DNA from: Ptiloglossa arizonensis | Lineage: Eukaryota; Arthropoda; Insecta; Hymenoptera; Colletidae | Direction: 5' to 3' | Assembly: GCF_051014685.1 (NCBI RefSeq) | Contig: NW_027478878.1 | Coordinates: 248,001-312,000 of the forward strand | Length of the DNA stretch: 64,000 nucleotides | In this document: in pieces, positions 12,441 through 27,315 of the stretch | How the letters are laid out: each line of letters opens with the position of its first letter | Numbering within the stretch: position 1 is the first letter of the stretch | Notes under the pieces: model-generated | The model's database searches: none | The model's input: only the letters and a program-made list of their open reading frames with translations | What the model was told of the DNA's origin: nothing | Made by a program: the position numbers and the translations under genes

Positions 12441-15400
12441 TTATACGTTATACGTTATACGTCATACGAAATATGTAATACGTAATACGTTTTACGTTAT
12501 TCGTTATACGTTCTTCGTTACACGTTATACGTTATACGTTATGCGTTATACGATTTGCGTTATTCGTTGTACGTTGTACGTTATACGTTATACGTTATAC
12601 GTTATACGTTATACGTTATACGTAATACGTTATACGTTATACGTTATACGTTATACGTTATACGTTATACGTTATACGTTATACGTTATACGTTATACGT
12701 TATACGTTAAACGTTATACGTTATACGTTATACGTTATACGTTATACGTTACATGTTATGCGTTATACGTTTTACGTTATTCGTTATACGTTCTTCGTTA
12801 CACGTTATACGTTATACGTTATGCGTTATACGTTTTACGTTATTCGTGATACGTCATACGTTATACGTCATACGGGGTACGTTATACGTTATACGTTATA
12901 CGTTACACGTTATACGTTATACGTTATACGTTATACGTTATACGTTATACGTTATACGTTATACGTTATACGTTATACGTCATACGTTATACGTTATACG
13001 TTATACGTTATACGTTATACGATATACGTTATACATTATACGTTATACGTTATACGTCATAGGTTATACGTTATACGTTATTCTTTATGCGGTATACGTT
13101 ATACGATATACGTTATACGTTATACGGTATACGATATACGTTATGCGTTATACGTTTTACGTTATACGTTATACGTTATACGTTATACGTTATACGTTAT
13201 ACGTTATACGTTATACGTTATACGTTATACGTTATACGTTATACGTTACATGTTATGCGTTATACGTTTTACGTTATTCGTTATACGTTCTTCGTTACAC
13301 GTTATACGTTATACGTTATGCGTTATACGTTTTACGTTATTCGTGATACGTCATACGTTATACGTCATACGGTATACGTTATACGTTATACGTTATACGT
13401 TACACGTTATACGTTATACGTTATACGTTATACGTTATACGTTATACGTTATACGTTATACGTTATACGTTATACGTTATACGTTATACGTTATACGTTA
13501 TACGTTATACGTTATACGTTATACGTTATACGTTATACGATATACGTTATACGTTATACGTTATACGTCATACGAAATATGTAATACGTAATACGTTTTA
13601 CGTTATTCGTTATACGTTCTTCGTTACACGTTATACGTTATACGTTATGCGTTATACGTTTTACGTTATTCGTGATACGTTATACGTTATACGTCATACG
13701 GTATACGTTATACGTTATACGTTATACGTTATACGTTATACGTTATACGTTATACGTTATACGTTATAGGTTATACGTTATACGTTATACGTTATACGTT
13801 ATACGTTATACGTTATACGTTATACGTTATACGTTATACGTTATACGTTATGCGTTATACGTCATACGTTATACGTTATACGTTATACGATATACGTTAT
13901 ACGTTATTCGTTATACGTCCTTCGTTACACGTTATACGTTATACGTTATGCGTTATACGATTTGCGTTATTCGTTGTACGTTGTACGTTATACGTTATAC
14001 GTTATACGTTATACGTTATACGTTATACGTTATACGTTATACGTTATACGTTAATCGTGATACGTCATACGTAATACGTCATACGGTATACGTTATACGT
14101 TATACGTTATACGTTACACGTTATACGTTATACGTTATACGTTATCCGTTATACGTTATACGTTATACGTTATACGTTATACGTCATACGTTATACGTTA
14201 TACGTTATACGTTATACGTTATACGATATACGTTATACATTATACGTTATACGTTATACGTCATAGGTTATACGTTATACGTTATTCTTTATGCGGTATA
14301 CGTTATACGATATAAGTTATACGTTATACGGTATACGATATACGTTATGCGTTATACGTTTTACGTTATACGTTATACGTTATACGTTATACGTTATACG
14401 TTATACGTTATACGTTATACGTTATACGTTATACGTTATACGTTATACGTTATACGTTATACGTTACATGTTATGCGTTATACGTTTTACGTTATTCGTT
14501 ATACGTTCTTCGTTACACGTTATACGTTATACGTTATGCGTTATACGTTTTACGTTATTCGTGATACGTCATACGTTATACGTCATACGGTATACGTTAT
14601 ACGTTATACGTTATACGTTACACGTTATACGTTATACGTTATACGTTATACGTTATACGTTATACGTTATACGTTATACGTTATACGTTATACGTTATAC
14701 GTTATACGTTATACGTCATACGTTATACGTTATACGTTATACGTTATACGTTATACGATATACGTTATACGTTATACGTTATACGTCATACGAAATATGT
14801 AATACGTAATACGTTTTACGTTATTCGTTATACGTTCTTCGTTACACGTTATACGTTATACGTTATGCGTTATACGATTTGCGTTATTCGTTGTACGTTG
14901 TACGTTATACGTTATACGTTATACGTTATACGTTATACGTTATACGTAATACGTTATACGTTATACGTTATACGTTATACGTTATACGTTATACGTTATA
15001 CGTTATACGTTATACGTTATACGTTATACGTTAAACGTTATACGTTATACGTTATACGTTATACGTTATACGTTACATGTTATGCGTTATACGTTTTACG
15101 TTATTCGTTATACGTTCTTCGTTACACGTTATACGTTATACGTTATGCGTTATACGTTTTACGTTATTCGTGATACGTCATACGTTATACGTCATACGGG
15201 GTACGTTATACGTTATACGTTATACGTTACACGTTATACGTTATACGTTATACGTTATACGTTATACGTTATACGTTATACGTTATACGTTATACGTTAT
15301 ACGTCATACGTTATACGTTATACGTTATACGTTATACGTTATACGATATACGTTATACATTATACGTTATACGTTATACGTCATAGGTTATACGTTATAC

Positions 15401-16976
15401 GTTATTCTTTATGCGGTATACGTTATACGATATACGTTATACGTTATACGGTATACGATATACGTTATGCGTTATACGTTTTACGTTATACGTTATACGT
15501 TATACGTTATACGTTATACGTTATACGTTATACGTTATACGTTATACGTTATACGTTATACGTTATACGTTACATGTTATGCGTTATACGTTTTACGTTA
15601 TTCGTTATACGTTCTTCGTTACACGTTATACGTTATACGTTATGCGTTATACGTTTTACGTTATTCGTGATACGTCATACGTTATACGTCATACGGTATA
15701 CGTTATACGTTATACGTTATACGTTACACGTTATACGTTATACGTTATACGTTATACGTTATACGTTATACGTTATACGTTATACGTTATACGTTATACG
15801 TTATACGTTATACGTTATACGTTATACGTTATACGTTATACGTTATACGTTATACGTTATACGATATACGTTATACGTTATACGTTATACGTCATACGAA
15901 ATATGTAATACGTAATACGTTTTACGTTATTCGTTATACGTTCTTCGTTACACGTTATACGTTATACGTTATGCGTTATACGTTTTACGTTATTCGTGAT
16001 ACGTTATACGTTATACGTCATACGGTATACGTTATACGTTATACGTTATACGTTATACGTTATACGTTATACGTTATACGTTATACGTTATAGGTTATAC
16101 GTTATACGTTATACGTTATACGTTATACGTTATACGTTATACGTTATACGTTATACGTTATACGTTATACGTTATGCGTTATACGTCATACGTTATACGT
16201 TATACGTTATACGATATACGTTATACGTTATTCGTTATACGTCCTTCGTTACACGTTATACGTTATACGTTATGCGTTATACGATTTGCGTTATTCGTTG
16301 TACGTTGTACGTTATACGTTATACGTTATACGTTATACGTTATACGTTATACGTTATACGTTATACGTTATACGTTAATCGTGATACGTCATACGTTATA
16401 CGTCATACGGTATACGTTATACGTTATACGTTATACGTTACACGTTATACGTTATACGTTATACGTTATACGTAATACGTTATACGTTATACGTTATACG
16501 TTATACGTTATACGTTATACGTTATACGTTATACGTTATACGTTATACGTTATACGTTAAACGTTATACGTTATACGTTATACGTTATACGTTATACGTT
16601 ACATGTTATGCGTTATACGTTTTACGTTATTCGTTATACGTTCTTCGTTACACGTTATACGTTATACGTTATGCGTTATACGTTTTACGTTATTCGTGAT
16701 ACGTCATACGTTATACGTCATACGGTGTACGTTATACGTTATACGTTATACGTTACACGTTATACGTTATACGTTATACGTTATACGTTATACGTTATAC
16801 GTTATACGTTATACGTTATACGTTATACGTCATACGTTATACGTTATACGTTATACGTTATACGTTATACGATATACGTTATACATTATACGTTATACGT
16901 TATACGTCATAGGTTATACGTTATACGTTATTCTTTATGCGGTATACGTCATACGTTATACGTTATACGTTATACG
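12441..16976 (+). repeat. 4.5-kb HOR duplication, copy 2
   Basis: Leaders at 12469, 13575, 14793 and 15899; TTACATG at 12749, 13246, 14464, 15073, 15570 and 16599. The marker order is that of 8136-12440 with an extra 231 bp near 14924-15157. Private spellings shared with copy 1 include TTAATCG after the ATTTGCG module, TAATACG near 14071, and ATATAAG near 14310. This indicates recent duplication of a complete two-HOR block. The right edge is where the number of TTATACG before the next leader starts to differ. Confidence 0.9.
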
Positions 16977-19900
16977 TTATACGTTATACGTTATACGATA
17001 TACGTTATACGTTATACGTTATATGTCATACGAAATATGTAATACGTAATACGTTTTACGTTATTCGTTATACGTTCTTCGTTACACGTTATACGTTATA
17101 CGTTATGCGTTATACGTTTTACGTTATTCGTGATACGTTATACGTTATACGTCATACGGTATACGTTATACGTTATACGTTATACGTTATACGTTATACG
17201 TTATACGTTATACGTTATACGTTATACGTTATACGTTATACGTTATACGTTATACGTTATACGTTATACGTTATACGTTATACGTTATACGTTATACGTT
17301 ATACGTTATGCGTTATACGTCATACGTTATACGTTATACGTTATACGATATACGTTATACGTTATTCGTTATACGTCCTTCGTTACACGTTATACGTTAT
17401 ACGTTATGCGTTATACGATTTGCGTTATTCGTTGTACGTTGTACGTTATACGTTATACGTTATACGTTATACGTTATACGTTATACGTAATACGTTATAC
17501 GTTATACGTTATACGTTATACGTTATACGTTATTCGTTATACGTTATACGTTATACGTTATACGTTATACGTTAAACGTTATACGTTATACGTTATACGT
17601 TATACGTTATACGTTATACGTTACATGTTATGCGTTATACGTTTTACGTTATTCGTTATACGTTCTTCGTTACACGTTATACGTTATACGTTATGCGTTA
17701 TACGTTTTACGTTATTCGTGATACGTCATACGTTATACGTCATACAGTGTACGTTATACGTTATACGTTATACGTTACACGTTATACGTTATACGTTATA
17801 CGTTATACGTTATACGTTATACGTTATACGTTATACGTTATACGTTATACGTTATACGTCATACGTTATACGTTATACATTATACGTTATACGTTATACG
17901 ATATACGTTATACGTTATACGTTATACGTCATAGGTTATACGTTATACGTTATTCTTTATGCGTTATACGTTATACGATATACGTTATACGTTATACGGT
18001 ATAAGTTCTTCGTTACACGTTATACGTTATACGTTATGCGTTATACGTTTTACGTTATTCGTTATACGTTTTACGTTATACGTTATACGTTATACGTTTT
18101 ACGATATACGTTATACGTTATACGTTCTACGTTATACGTAATATGTAATGCGTCATACGTTTTACGTTATTCGTTATACGTTATACGTTATACGTTATTC
18201 GTTATACGTTATACGTTATACGTTATACGTTATACGTTATACGTAATACGTTATACGTTATACGTAATACGTTATACGTTATACGTTATACGTTATACGT
18301 TATACGTTATACGTTATATGTTATACGTTATACGTTATACGTTATACGTTATACGTTATACGTTACACGTTATACGTTATACGTTATACGTTATACGTTA
18401 TACGTTATACGTTAAACGTTATACGTTATACGTTATACGTTATACGTTATACGTTATACGTTACATGTTATGCGTTATACGTTTTACGTTATTCGTTATA
18501 CGTTCTTCGTTACACGTTATACGTTATACGTTATGCGTTATACGTTTTACGTTATTCGTGATACGTCATACGTTATACGTCATACGGTGTACGTTATACG
18601 TTATACGTTATACGTTACACGTTATACGTTATACGTTATACGTTATACGTTATACGTTATACGTTATACGTTATACGTTATACGTTATACGTCATACGTT
18701 ATACGTTATACGTTATACGTTATACGTTATACGATATACGTTATACATTATACGTTATACGTTATACGTCATAGGTTATACGTTATACGTTATTCTTTAT
18801 GCGGTATACGTTATACGATATACGTTATACGTTATACGGTATACGATATACGTTATGCGTTATACGTTTTACGTTATACGTTATACGTTATACGTTATAC
18901 GTTATACGTACTACGTTATACGTTATACGTTATACGTTATACGTTATACGTTATACGTTACATGTTATGCGTTATACGTTTTACGTTATTCGTTATACGT
19001 TCTTCGTTACACGTTATACGTTATACGTTATGCGTTATACGTTTTACGTTATTCGTGATACGTCATACGTTATACGTCATACGGTATACGTTATACGTTA
19101 TACGTTATACGTTACACGTTATACGTTATACGTTATACGTTATACGTTATACGTTATACGTTATACGTTATACGTTATACGTTATACGTTATACGTTATA
19201 CGTTATACGTTATACGTTATACGTTATACGTCATACGTTATACGTTATACGTTATACGTTATACGTTATACGTTATACGTTATACGTTATACGTTATACG
19301 TTATACGTTATACGTTAAACGTTATACGTTATACGTTATACGTTATACGTTATACGTTATCCGTTATACGTTATACGTTATACGTTATACGTTATACGTC
19401 ATACGTTATACGTTATACGTTATACGTTATACGTTATACGATATACGTTATACATTATACGTTATACGTTATACGTCATAGGTTATACGTTATACGTTAT
19501 TCTTTATGCGGTATACGTTATACGATATACGTTATACGTTATACGGTATACGATATACGTTATGCGTTATACGTTTTACGTTATACGTTATACGTTATAC
19601 GTTATACGTTATACGTTATACGTTATACGTTATACGTTATACGTTATACGTTATACGTTATACGTTATACGTTATACGTTATACGTTACATGTTATGCGT
19701 TATACGTTTTACGTTATTCGTTATACGTTCTTCGTTACACGTTATACGTTATACGTTATGCGTTATACGTTTTACGTTATTCGTGATACGTCATACGTTA
19801 TACGTCATACGGTATACGTTATACGTTATACGTTATACGTTACACGTTATACGTTATACGTTATACGTTATACGTTATACGTTATACGTTATACGTTATA

Positions 19901-20063
19901 CGTTATACGTTATACGTTATACGTTATACGTTATACGTTATACGTTATACGTTATACGTTATACGTTATACGTTATACGTTATACGTTATACGTTATACG
20001 TTATACGTTATACGTTATACGTTATACGTTATACGTTATACGTTATACGTTATACGTTATACG
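16977..20063 (+). repeat. Array segment: last leader before a 10.6-kb leader-free zone
   Basis: Leader at 17033 (preceded by the odd TTATATG,TCATACG pair), ATTTGCG near 17427, TTACATG at 17621, 18461, 18958 and 19686. The first TCATACA,GTGTACG spelling is at about 17743. The first TAATATG/TAATGCG module lies at about 18068-18196. TACTACG at 18909 and its surroundings repeat the 6.6-7.5 kb segment. It ends in pure TTATACG before the degenerate patch. Confidence 0.85.
18068..18196 (+). repeat. Prototype of the TAATATG/TAATGCG module (11 copies)
   Basis: Order: TTTTACG, three TTATACG, TTTTACG, ATATACG, TTCTACG, TAATATG, TAATGCG, TCATACG, TTTTACG, TTATTCG, then TTATTCG again four heptamers on. 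TAATATG starts at 18139, 37914, 41127, 42744, 44809, 46643, 50360, 51593, 51965, 55878 and 61660. None was seen in the first 18 kb. The degenerate patch at 20162-20230 looks like a diverged relative (TTCTACG, AATTATG, TAACGCG, TCATACG). Confidence 0.85.
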
Positions 20064-20364
20064 ATATACGTTATACGTTATTCGTTATACGTTCTTCGTT
20101 ACACGTTATACGTTATACGTTATGCGTTATACGTTTTGCGTTATTTGTTACACGTTATACGTTCTACGAATTATGTAACGCGTCATACGTTCTACGTATT
20201 ATGTAACGCGTCATACGTTTTACGTTATTCGCTATACGTTTTTCGTTACAAGTTATACGTTATACGTCATACGTTATAAGTAATACGTCATAAGTTATAC
20301 GATACCCGTTATACGTTATACGTTATACGCTATACGTTATACGTTATACGATATTCGTTATCCG
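20064..20364 (+). repeat. Degenerate, non-duplicated heptamer patch
   Basis: This is the densest cluster of variant heptamers in the window. In order it includes TTTTGCG, TTATTTG, TTCTACG, AATTATG, TAACGCG, TCATACG, TTCTACG, TATTATG, TAACGCG, CTATACG, TTTTTCG, TTACAAG, TTATAAG, TCATAAG, ATACCCG, CTATACG, ATATTCG and TTATCCG. Bases 20162-20189 and 20190-20217 are a 28-bp near-duplicate pair. Several spellings (TAACGCG, TTTTTCG, ATACCCG) were seen nowhere else. The register stays exact across it. It may be an old HOR that escaped homogenisation. Confidence 0.85.
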
Positions 20365-22744
20365 TTATACGTTATACGTTATACGTTATACGTTATACGT
20401 TATACGTTATACGTTATACGTTATACGTTATACGTTATACGTTATACGTTATACGTTATACGTTATACGATATACGTTATACGTTATACGTTATACGTTA
20501 TACGTTATACGTTATACGTTATACGTTATACGTTATACGTTATACGTTATACGTTATACGTTATACGTTATACGATATACGTTTTACGTTATTCGTTATA
20601 CGTTCTTCGTTACACGTTATACGTTATACGTTATGCGTTATACGTTTTACGTTATTCGTGATACGTTATACGTTACACGTCATACGGTATACGTTATACG
20701 TTATACGTTATGCGTTATACGTTATACGTTATACGTTATACGTTATACGTTATACGTTATACGTTATACGTTATACGTTATACGTTATACGTTATACGTT
20801 ATACGTTATACGTTATACGTTATACGTTATACGTTATACGTTATACGTTATACGTTATACGATATACGTTATACGTTATACGTTATACGTTATACGTTAT
20901 ACGTCATACGTTATACGTTATACGTTATACGATATACGTTATACGTTATACGTCATAGGTTATACGTTATACGTTATTCTTTATGCGTTATACGTTATAC
21001 GATATACGTTATACGTTATACGGTATACGATATACGTTATGCGTTATACGTTTTACGTTATACGTTATACGTTATACGTTATACGTTATACGTTATACGT
21101 TATACGTTATACGTTATACGTTATACGTTATACGATATACGTTATACGTTATACGTTATACGTTATACGTCATAGGTTATATGTTATACGTTATTCTTTA
21201 TGCGTTATACGTTATACGATATACGTTATACGTTATACGGTATACGATATACGTTATGCGTTATACGTTTTACGTTATACGTTATTCGTTATACGTTCTT
21301 CGGTACACGTTATACGTTATACGTTATGCGTTATACGTTTTGCGTTATTCGTTGTACGTTATACGTTATACGTTATAGGTTATACGTTATACGTTATACG
21401 TTAAACGTTATACTTTATTCGTTATACCTTATACGTTATACGTTATACGCTATACGGTATACGATATACGTTATACGTTATACGTTAAACGTTATCCGTT
21501 ATACGTTATACGTTATACGTTATACGTTATACGTCATACGTTATACGTTATACGTTATACGTTATACGTTATACGTTATACGTTATACGATATACGTTAT
21601 GCGTTATACGTTATACGTTATACGTCATAGGTTATGTGTTATACGTTATTCTTTATGCGTTATACGTTATACGATATACGTTATACGTTATACGGTATAC
21701 GATATACGTTATGCGTTATACGTTTTACGTTATACGTTATACGTTATACGTTATACGTTATACGTTATACGTTATACGTTATATGTTATACGTTATACGT
21801 TATACGTTACATGTTATGCGTTATACGTTTTACGTTATTCGTTATACGTTCTTCGTTACACGTTATCCGTCATACGTTATACGTTATACGTTATACGTTA
21901 TACGTTATACGTTATACGATATACGTTATACGTTATACGTTATACGTCATAGGTTATACGTTATACGTTATTCTTTATGCGTTATACGTTATACGATATA
22001 CGTTATACTTTATACGGTATACGATGTACGTTATGCGTTATACGTTTTACGTTATTCGTTATACGTTATACGTTATACGTTATACGTTATACGTTCTACG
22101 TTATACGTTATACGTTATACGTTATACGTTATACGTTATACGTTATACGTTATACGTTATATGTTATACGTTATACGTTATACGTTATACGTTATATGTT
22201 ATACGTTATAAATTATACGTTATACGTTATACGTTATACGTTATACGTTATACGTTATACGTTATACGTTATACGTTATACGTTATACGTTATACGTTAT
22301 ACGTTGTACGTTATACGTTATACGTTATACGTGATACGTTATACGTTACATGTTATGCGTTATACGTTTTACGTTATTCGTTATACGTTCTTCGTTACAC
22401 GTTATACGTTATAGGTTATACGTTATACGTTATACGTTATACGTTATACGTTATACGTTATACGTTATACGTTATACGTTATACGTTATACGTTATACGT
22501 TATACGTTATACGTTATACGTTATACGTTATACGTTATACGTTATACGTTATACGTTATACGTTGTACGTTATACGTTATACGTTATACGTGATACGTTA
22601 TACGTTACATGTTATGCGTTATACGTTTTACGTTATTCGTTATACGTTCTTCGTTACACGTTATACGTTATAGGTTATACGTTATACGTTATACGTTATA
22701 CGTTATACGTTATACGTTATACGTTATACGTTATACGTTATACG
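20365..22744 (+). repeat. Array segment: TCATAGG-rich HORs
   Basis: After about 190 bp of nearly pure repeat come the TTTTACG/TTCTTCG/TGATACG word without an AAATATG leader (about 20580-20660) and several TCATAGG/TTATTCT/TTATGCG modules. TTATACT, TTATTCG, TTATACC appears at about 21408-21430, a string otherwise confined to the last 13 kb. TTACATG lies at 21807, 22346 and 22605. The last two belong to a 259-bp tandem duplication beginning at TGATACG 22332 and 22591. Confidence 0.85.
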
Positions 22745-25040
22745 TTATATGTCATAGGTTATACGTTTTACGTTATACGTCATACGTTTTACGTTATACG
22801 TTATTCGTTATACGTTATACGTTATAGGTTATACGTTATACGTAATACGTTATACGTTATACGTTATACTTTATACGTTATACGTTATACGTTATACGTT
22901 ATACGTTATACGTTATACGTTATACGTTATACGTTATACGTTATACGTTATACGTTATACGTTATACGTTATACGTTATACGTTATACGTTATACGTTAT
23001 ACGTTATACGTTATACGTTTTACGTTATACGTTATACGTTATACGTTATACGTTATACGTTATACGTTATACGTTATACGTTATACGATATACGTTTTAC
23101 GTTATTCGTTATACGTTCTTCGTTACACGTTATACGTTATACGTTATGCGTTATACGTTTTACGTTATTCGTGATACGTTATACGTTATACGTTATACGT
23201 TATACGTTATACGTTACATGTTATGCGTTATACGTTTTACGTTATTCGTTATACGTTCTTCGTTACACGTTATCCGTCATACGTTATACGTTATACGTTA
23301 TACGTTATACGTTATACGATATACGTTATACGTTATACGTTATACGTCATAGGTTATACGTTATACGTTATTCTTTATGCGTTATACGTTATACGATATA
23401 CGTTATACGTTATACGGTATACGATGTACGTTATGCGTTATACGTTTTACGTTATTCTTTATACGTTATACGTTATACGTTATACGTTATACGTTATACG
23501 TTATACGTTATACGTTATACGTTATACGTTATACGTTATACGTTATACGTTGTACGTTATACGTTATACGTTATACGTTATACGTTATACGTTATACGTT
23601 ATACGTTATACGTTATACGTTATACGTTATACGTTATACGTTATACGTTATACGTTATACGTTATACGTTATACGTTATACGATATACGTTTTACGTTAT
23701 TCGTTATACGTTCTTCGTTACACGTTATACGTTATACGTTATGCGTTATACGTTTTACGTTATTCGTGATACGTCATACGTTATACGTCATACGGTATAC
23801 GTTATACGTTATACGTTATACGTTACACGTTATACGTTATACGTTATACGTTATACGTAATACGTTATACGTTATACGTTATACGTTATACGTTATACGT
23901 TATACGTTATACGTTATACGTTATACGTTATACGTTATACGTTATACGTTAAACGTTATACGTTATACGTTATACGTTATACGTTATACGTTACATGTTA
24001 TGCGTTATACGTTTTACGTTATTCGTTATACGTTCTTCGTTACACGTTATACGTTATACGTTATGCGTTATACGTTTTACGTTATTCGTGATACGTCATA
24101 CGTTATACGTCATACGGTGTACGTTATACGTTATACGTTATACGTTACACGTTATACGTTATACGTTATACGTTATACGTTATACGTTATACGTTATACG
24201 TTATACGTTATACGTTATACGTCATACGTTATACGTTATACGTTATACGTTATACGTTATACGATATACGTTATACATTATACGTTATACGTTATACGTC
24301 ATAGGTTATACGTTATACGTTATTCTTTATGCGGTATACGTTATACGATATACGTTATACGTTATACGGTATACGATATACGTTATGCGTTATACGTTTT
24401 ACGTTATACGTTATACGTTATACGTTATACGTTATACGTACTACGTTATACGTTATACGTTATACGTTATACGTTATACGTTATACGTTACATGTTATGC
24501 GTTATACGTTTTACGTTATTCGTTATACGTTCTTCGTTACACGTTATACGTTATACGTTATGCGTTATACGTTTTACGTTATTCGTGATACGTCATACGT
24601 TATACGTCATACGTTATACGTTATACGTTATACGTTATACGTTATACGTTATACGTTATACGTTAAACGTTATACGTTATACGTTATACGTTATACGTTA
24701 TACGTTATCCGTTATACGTTATACGTTATACGTTATACGTTATACGTCATACGTTATACGTTATACGTTATACGTTATACGTTATACGATATACGTTATA
24801 CATAATACGTTATACGTTATTCGTCATAGGTTATACGTTATACGTTATTCTTTATGCGGTATACGTTATACGATATACGTTATACGTTATACGGTATACG
24901 ATATACGTTATGCGTTATACGTTTTACGTTATACGTTATACGTTATACGTTATACGTTATACGTTATACGTTATACGTTATACGTTATACGTTATACGTT
25001 ATACGTTATACGTTATACGTTATACGTTATACGTTATACG
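22745..25040 (+). repeat. 2296-bp tandem duplication, copy 1
   Basis: The copy starts with TTATATG (22745), TCATAGG, TTTTACG, TCATACG, TTTTACG, TTATTCG and TTATAGG. It contains TTACATG at 23214, 23991 and 24488 (the last pair 497 bp apart), an ATGTACG variant near 23424 and TACTACG at 24439. All markers recur 2296 bp (328 heptamers) later. Copy-specific differences seen are TTATTCT at about 23454 (TTATTCG in copy 2) and TTTTACG near 23017 (TTATACG in copy 2). No AAATATG leader is present. Confidence 0.92.
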
Positions 25041-27315
25041 TTATATGTCATAGGTTATACGTTTTACGTTATACGTCATACGTTTTACGTTATACGTTAT
25101 TCGTTATACGTTATACGTTATAGGTTATACGTTATACGTAATACGTTATACGTTATACGTTATACTTTATACGTTATACGTTATACGTTATACGTTATAC
25201 GTTATACGTTATACGTTATACGTTATACGTTATACGTTATACGTTATACGTTATACGTTATACGTTATACGTTATACGTTATACGTTATACGTTATACGT
25301 TATACGTTATACGTTATACGTTATACGTTATACGTTATACGTTATACGTTATACGTTATACGTTATACGTTATACGTTATACGATATACGTTTTACGTTA
25401 TTCGTTATACGTTCTTCGTTACACGTTATACGTTATACGTTATGCGTTATACGTTTTACGTTATTCGTGATACGTTATACGTTATACGTTATACGTTATA
25501 CGTTATACGTTACATGTTATGCGTTATACGTTTTACGTTATTCGTTATACGTTCTTCGTTACACGTTATCCGTCATACGTTATACGTTATACGTTATACG
25601 TTATACGTTATACGTTATACGATATACGTTATACGTTATACGTTATACGTCATAGGTTATACGTTATACGTTATTCTTTATGCGTTATACGTTATACGAT
25701 ATACGTTATACGTTATACGGTATACGATGTACGTTATGCGTTATACGTTTTACGTTATTCGTTATACGTTATACGTTATACGTTATACGTTATACGTTAT
25801 ACGTTATACGTTATACGTTATACGTTATACGTTATACGTTATACGTTATACGTTGTACGTTATACGTTATACGTTATACGTTATACGTTATACGTTATAC
25901 GTTATACGTTATACGTTATACGTTATACGTTATACGTTATACGTTATACGTTATACGTTATACGTTATACGTTATACGATATACGTTTTACGTTATTCGT
26001 TATACGTTCTTCGTTACACGTTATACGTTATACGTTATGCGTTATACGTTTTACGTTATTCGTGATACGTCATACGTTATACGTCATACGGTATACGTTA
26101 TACGTTATACGTTATACGTTACACGTTATACGTTATACGTTATACGTTATACGTAATACGTTATACGTTATACGTTATACGTTATACGTTATACGTTATA
26201 CGTTATACGTTATACGTTATACGTTATACGTTATACGTTATACGTTAAACGTTATACGTTATACGTTATACGTTATACGTTATACGTTACATGTTATGCG
26301 TTATACGTTTTACGTTATTCGTTATACGTTCTTCGTTACACGTTATACGTTATACGTTATGCGTTATACGTTTTACGTTATTCGTGATACGTCATACGTT
26401 ATACGTCATACGGTGTACGTTATACGTTATACGTTATACGTTACACGTTATACGTTATACGTTATACGTTATACGTTATACGTTATACGTTATACGTTAT
26501 ACGTTATACGTTATACGTCATACGTTATACGTTATACGTTATACGTTATACGTTATACGATATACGTTATACATTATACGTTATACGTTATACGTCATAG
26601 GTTATACGTTATACGTTATTCTTTATGCGGTATACGTTATACGATATACGTTATACGTTATACGGTATACGATATACGTTATGCGTTATACGTTTTACGT
26701 TATACGTTATACGTTATACGTTATACGTTATACGTACTACGTTATACGTTATACGTTATACGTTATACGTTATACGTTATACGTTACATGTTATGCGTTA
26801 TACGTTTTACGTTATTCGTTATACGTTCTTCGTTACACGTTATACGTTATACGTTATGCGTTATACGTTTTACGTTATTCGTGATACGTCATACGTTATA
26901 CGTCATACGTTATACGTTATACGTTATACGTTATACGTTATACGTTATACGTTATACGTTAAACGTTATACGTTATACGTTATACGTTATACGTTATACG
27001 TTATCCGTTATACGTTATACGTTATACGTTATACGTTATACGTCATACGTTATACGTTATACGTTATACGTTATACGTTATACGATATACGTTATACATA
27101 ATACGTTATACGTTATTCGTCATAGGTTATACGTTATACGTTATTCTTTATGCGGTATACGTTATACGATATACGTTATACGTTATACGGTATACGATAT
27201 ACGTTATGCGTTATACGTTTTACGTTATACGTTATACGTTATACGTTATACGTTATACGTTATACGTTATACGTTATACGTTATACGTTATACGTTATAC
27301 GTTATACGTTATACG
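25041..27315 (+). repeat. 2296-bp tandem duplication, copy 2
   Basis: It repeats 22745-25040 marker for marker (TTATATG 25041, TTACATG 25510, 26287, 26784, TACTACG 26735) with equal lengths of pure runs at the positions compared. It is three heptamers short of a full unit: at 27316 a TTACATG replaces the point where a third copy would have approached its start. Near identity of both variants and run lengths implies a very recent duplication. Confidence 0.92.

Noticed and set aside
20064..20364. Remnant of a transposon or gene inside the array
   Set aside because: Despite heavy divergence each unit still reads as a heptamer variant in exact register, so it is diverged satellite, not inserted sequence.
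23223..25655. An 810-codon forward open reading frame, and many others of 60-711 codons
   Set aside because: The heptamer has no forward stop in any frame, so long frames are unavoidable. All translate to YTLYVIR repeats, overlap in several frames at once, and end wherever a variant heptamer supplies TGA, TAG or TAA. No start context, domain or codon bias supports a protein.
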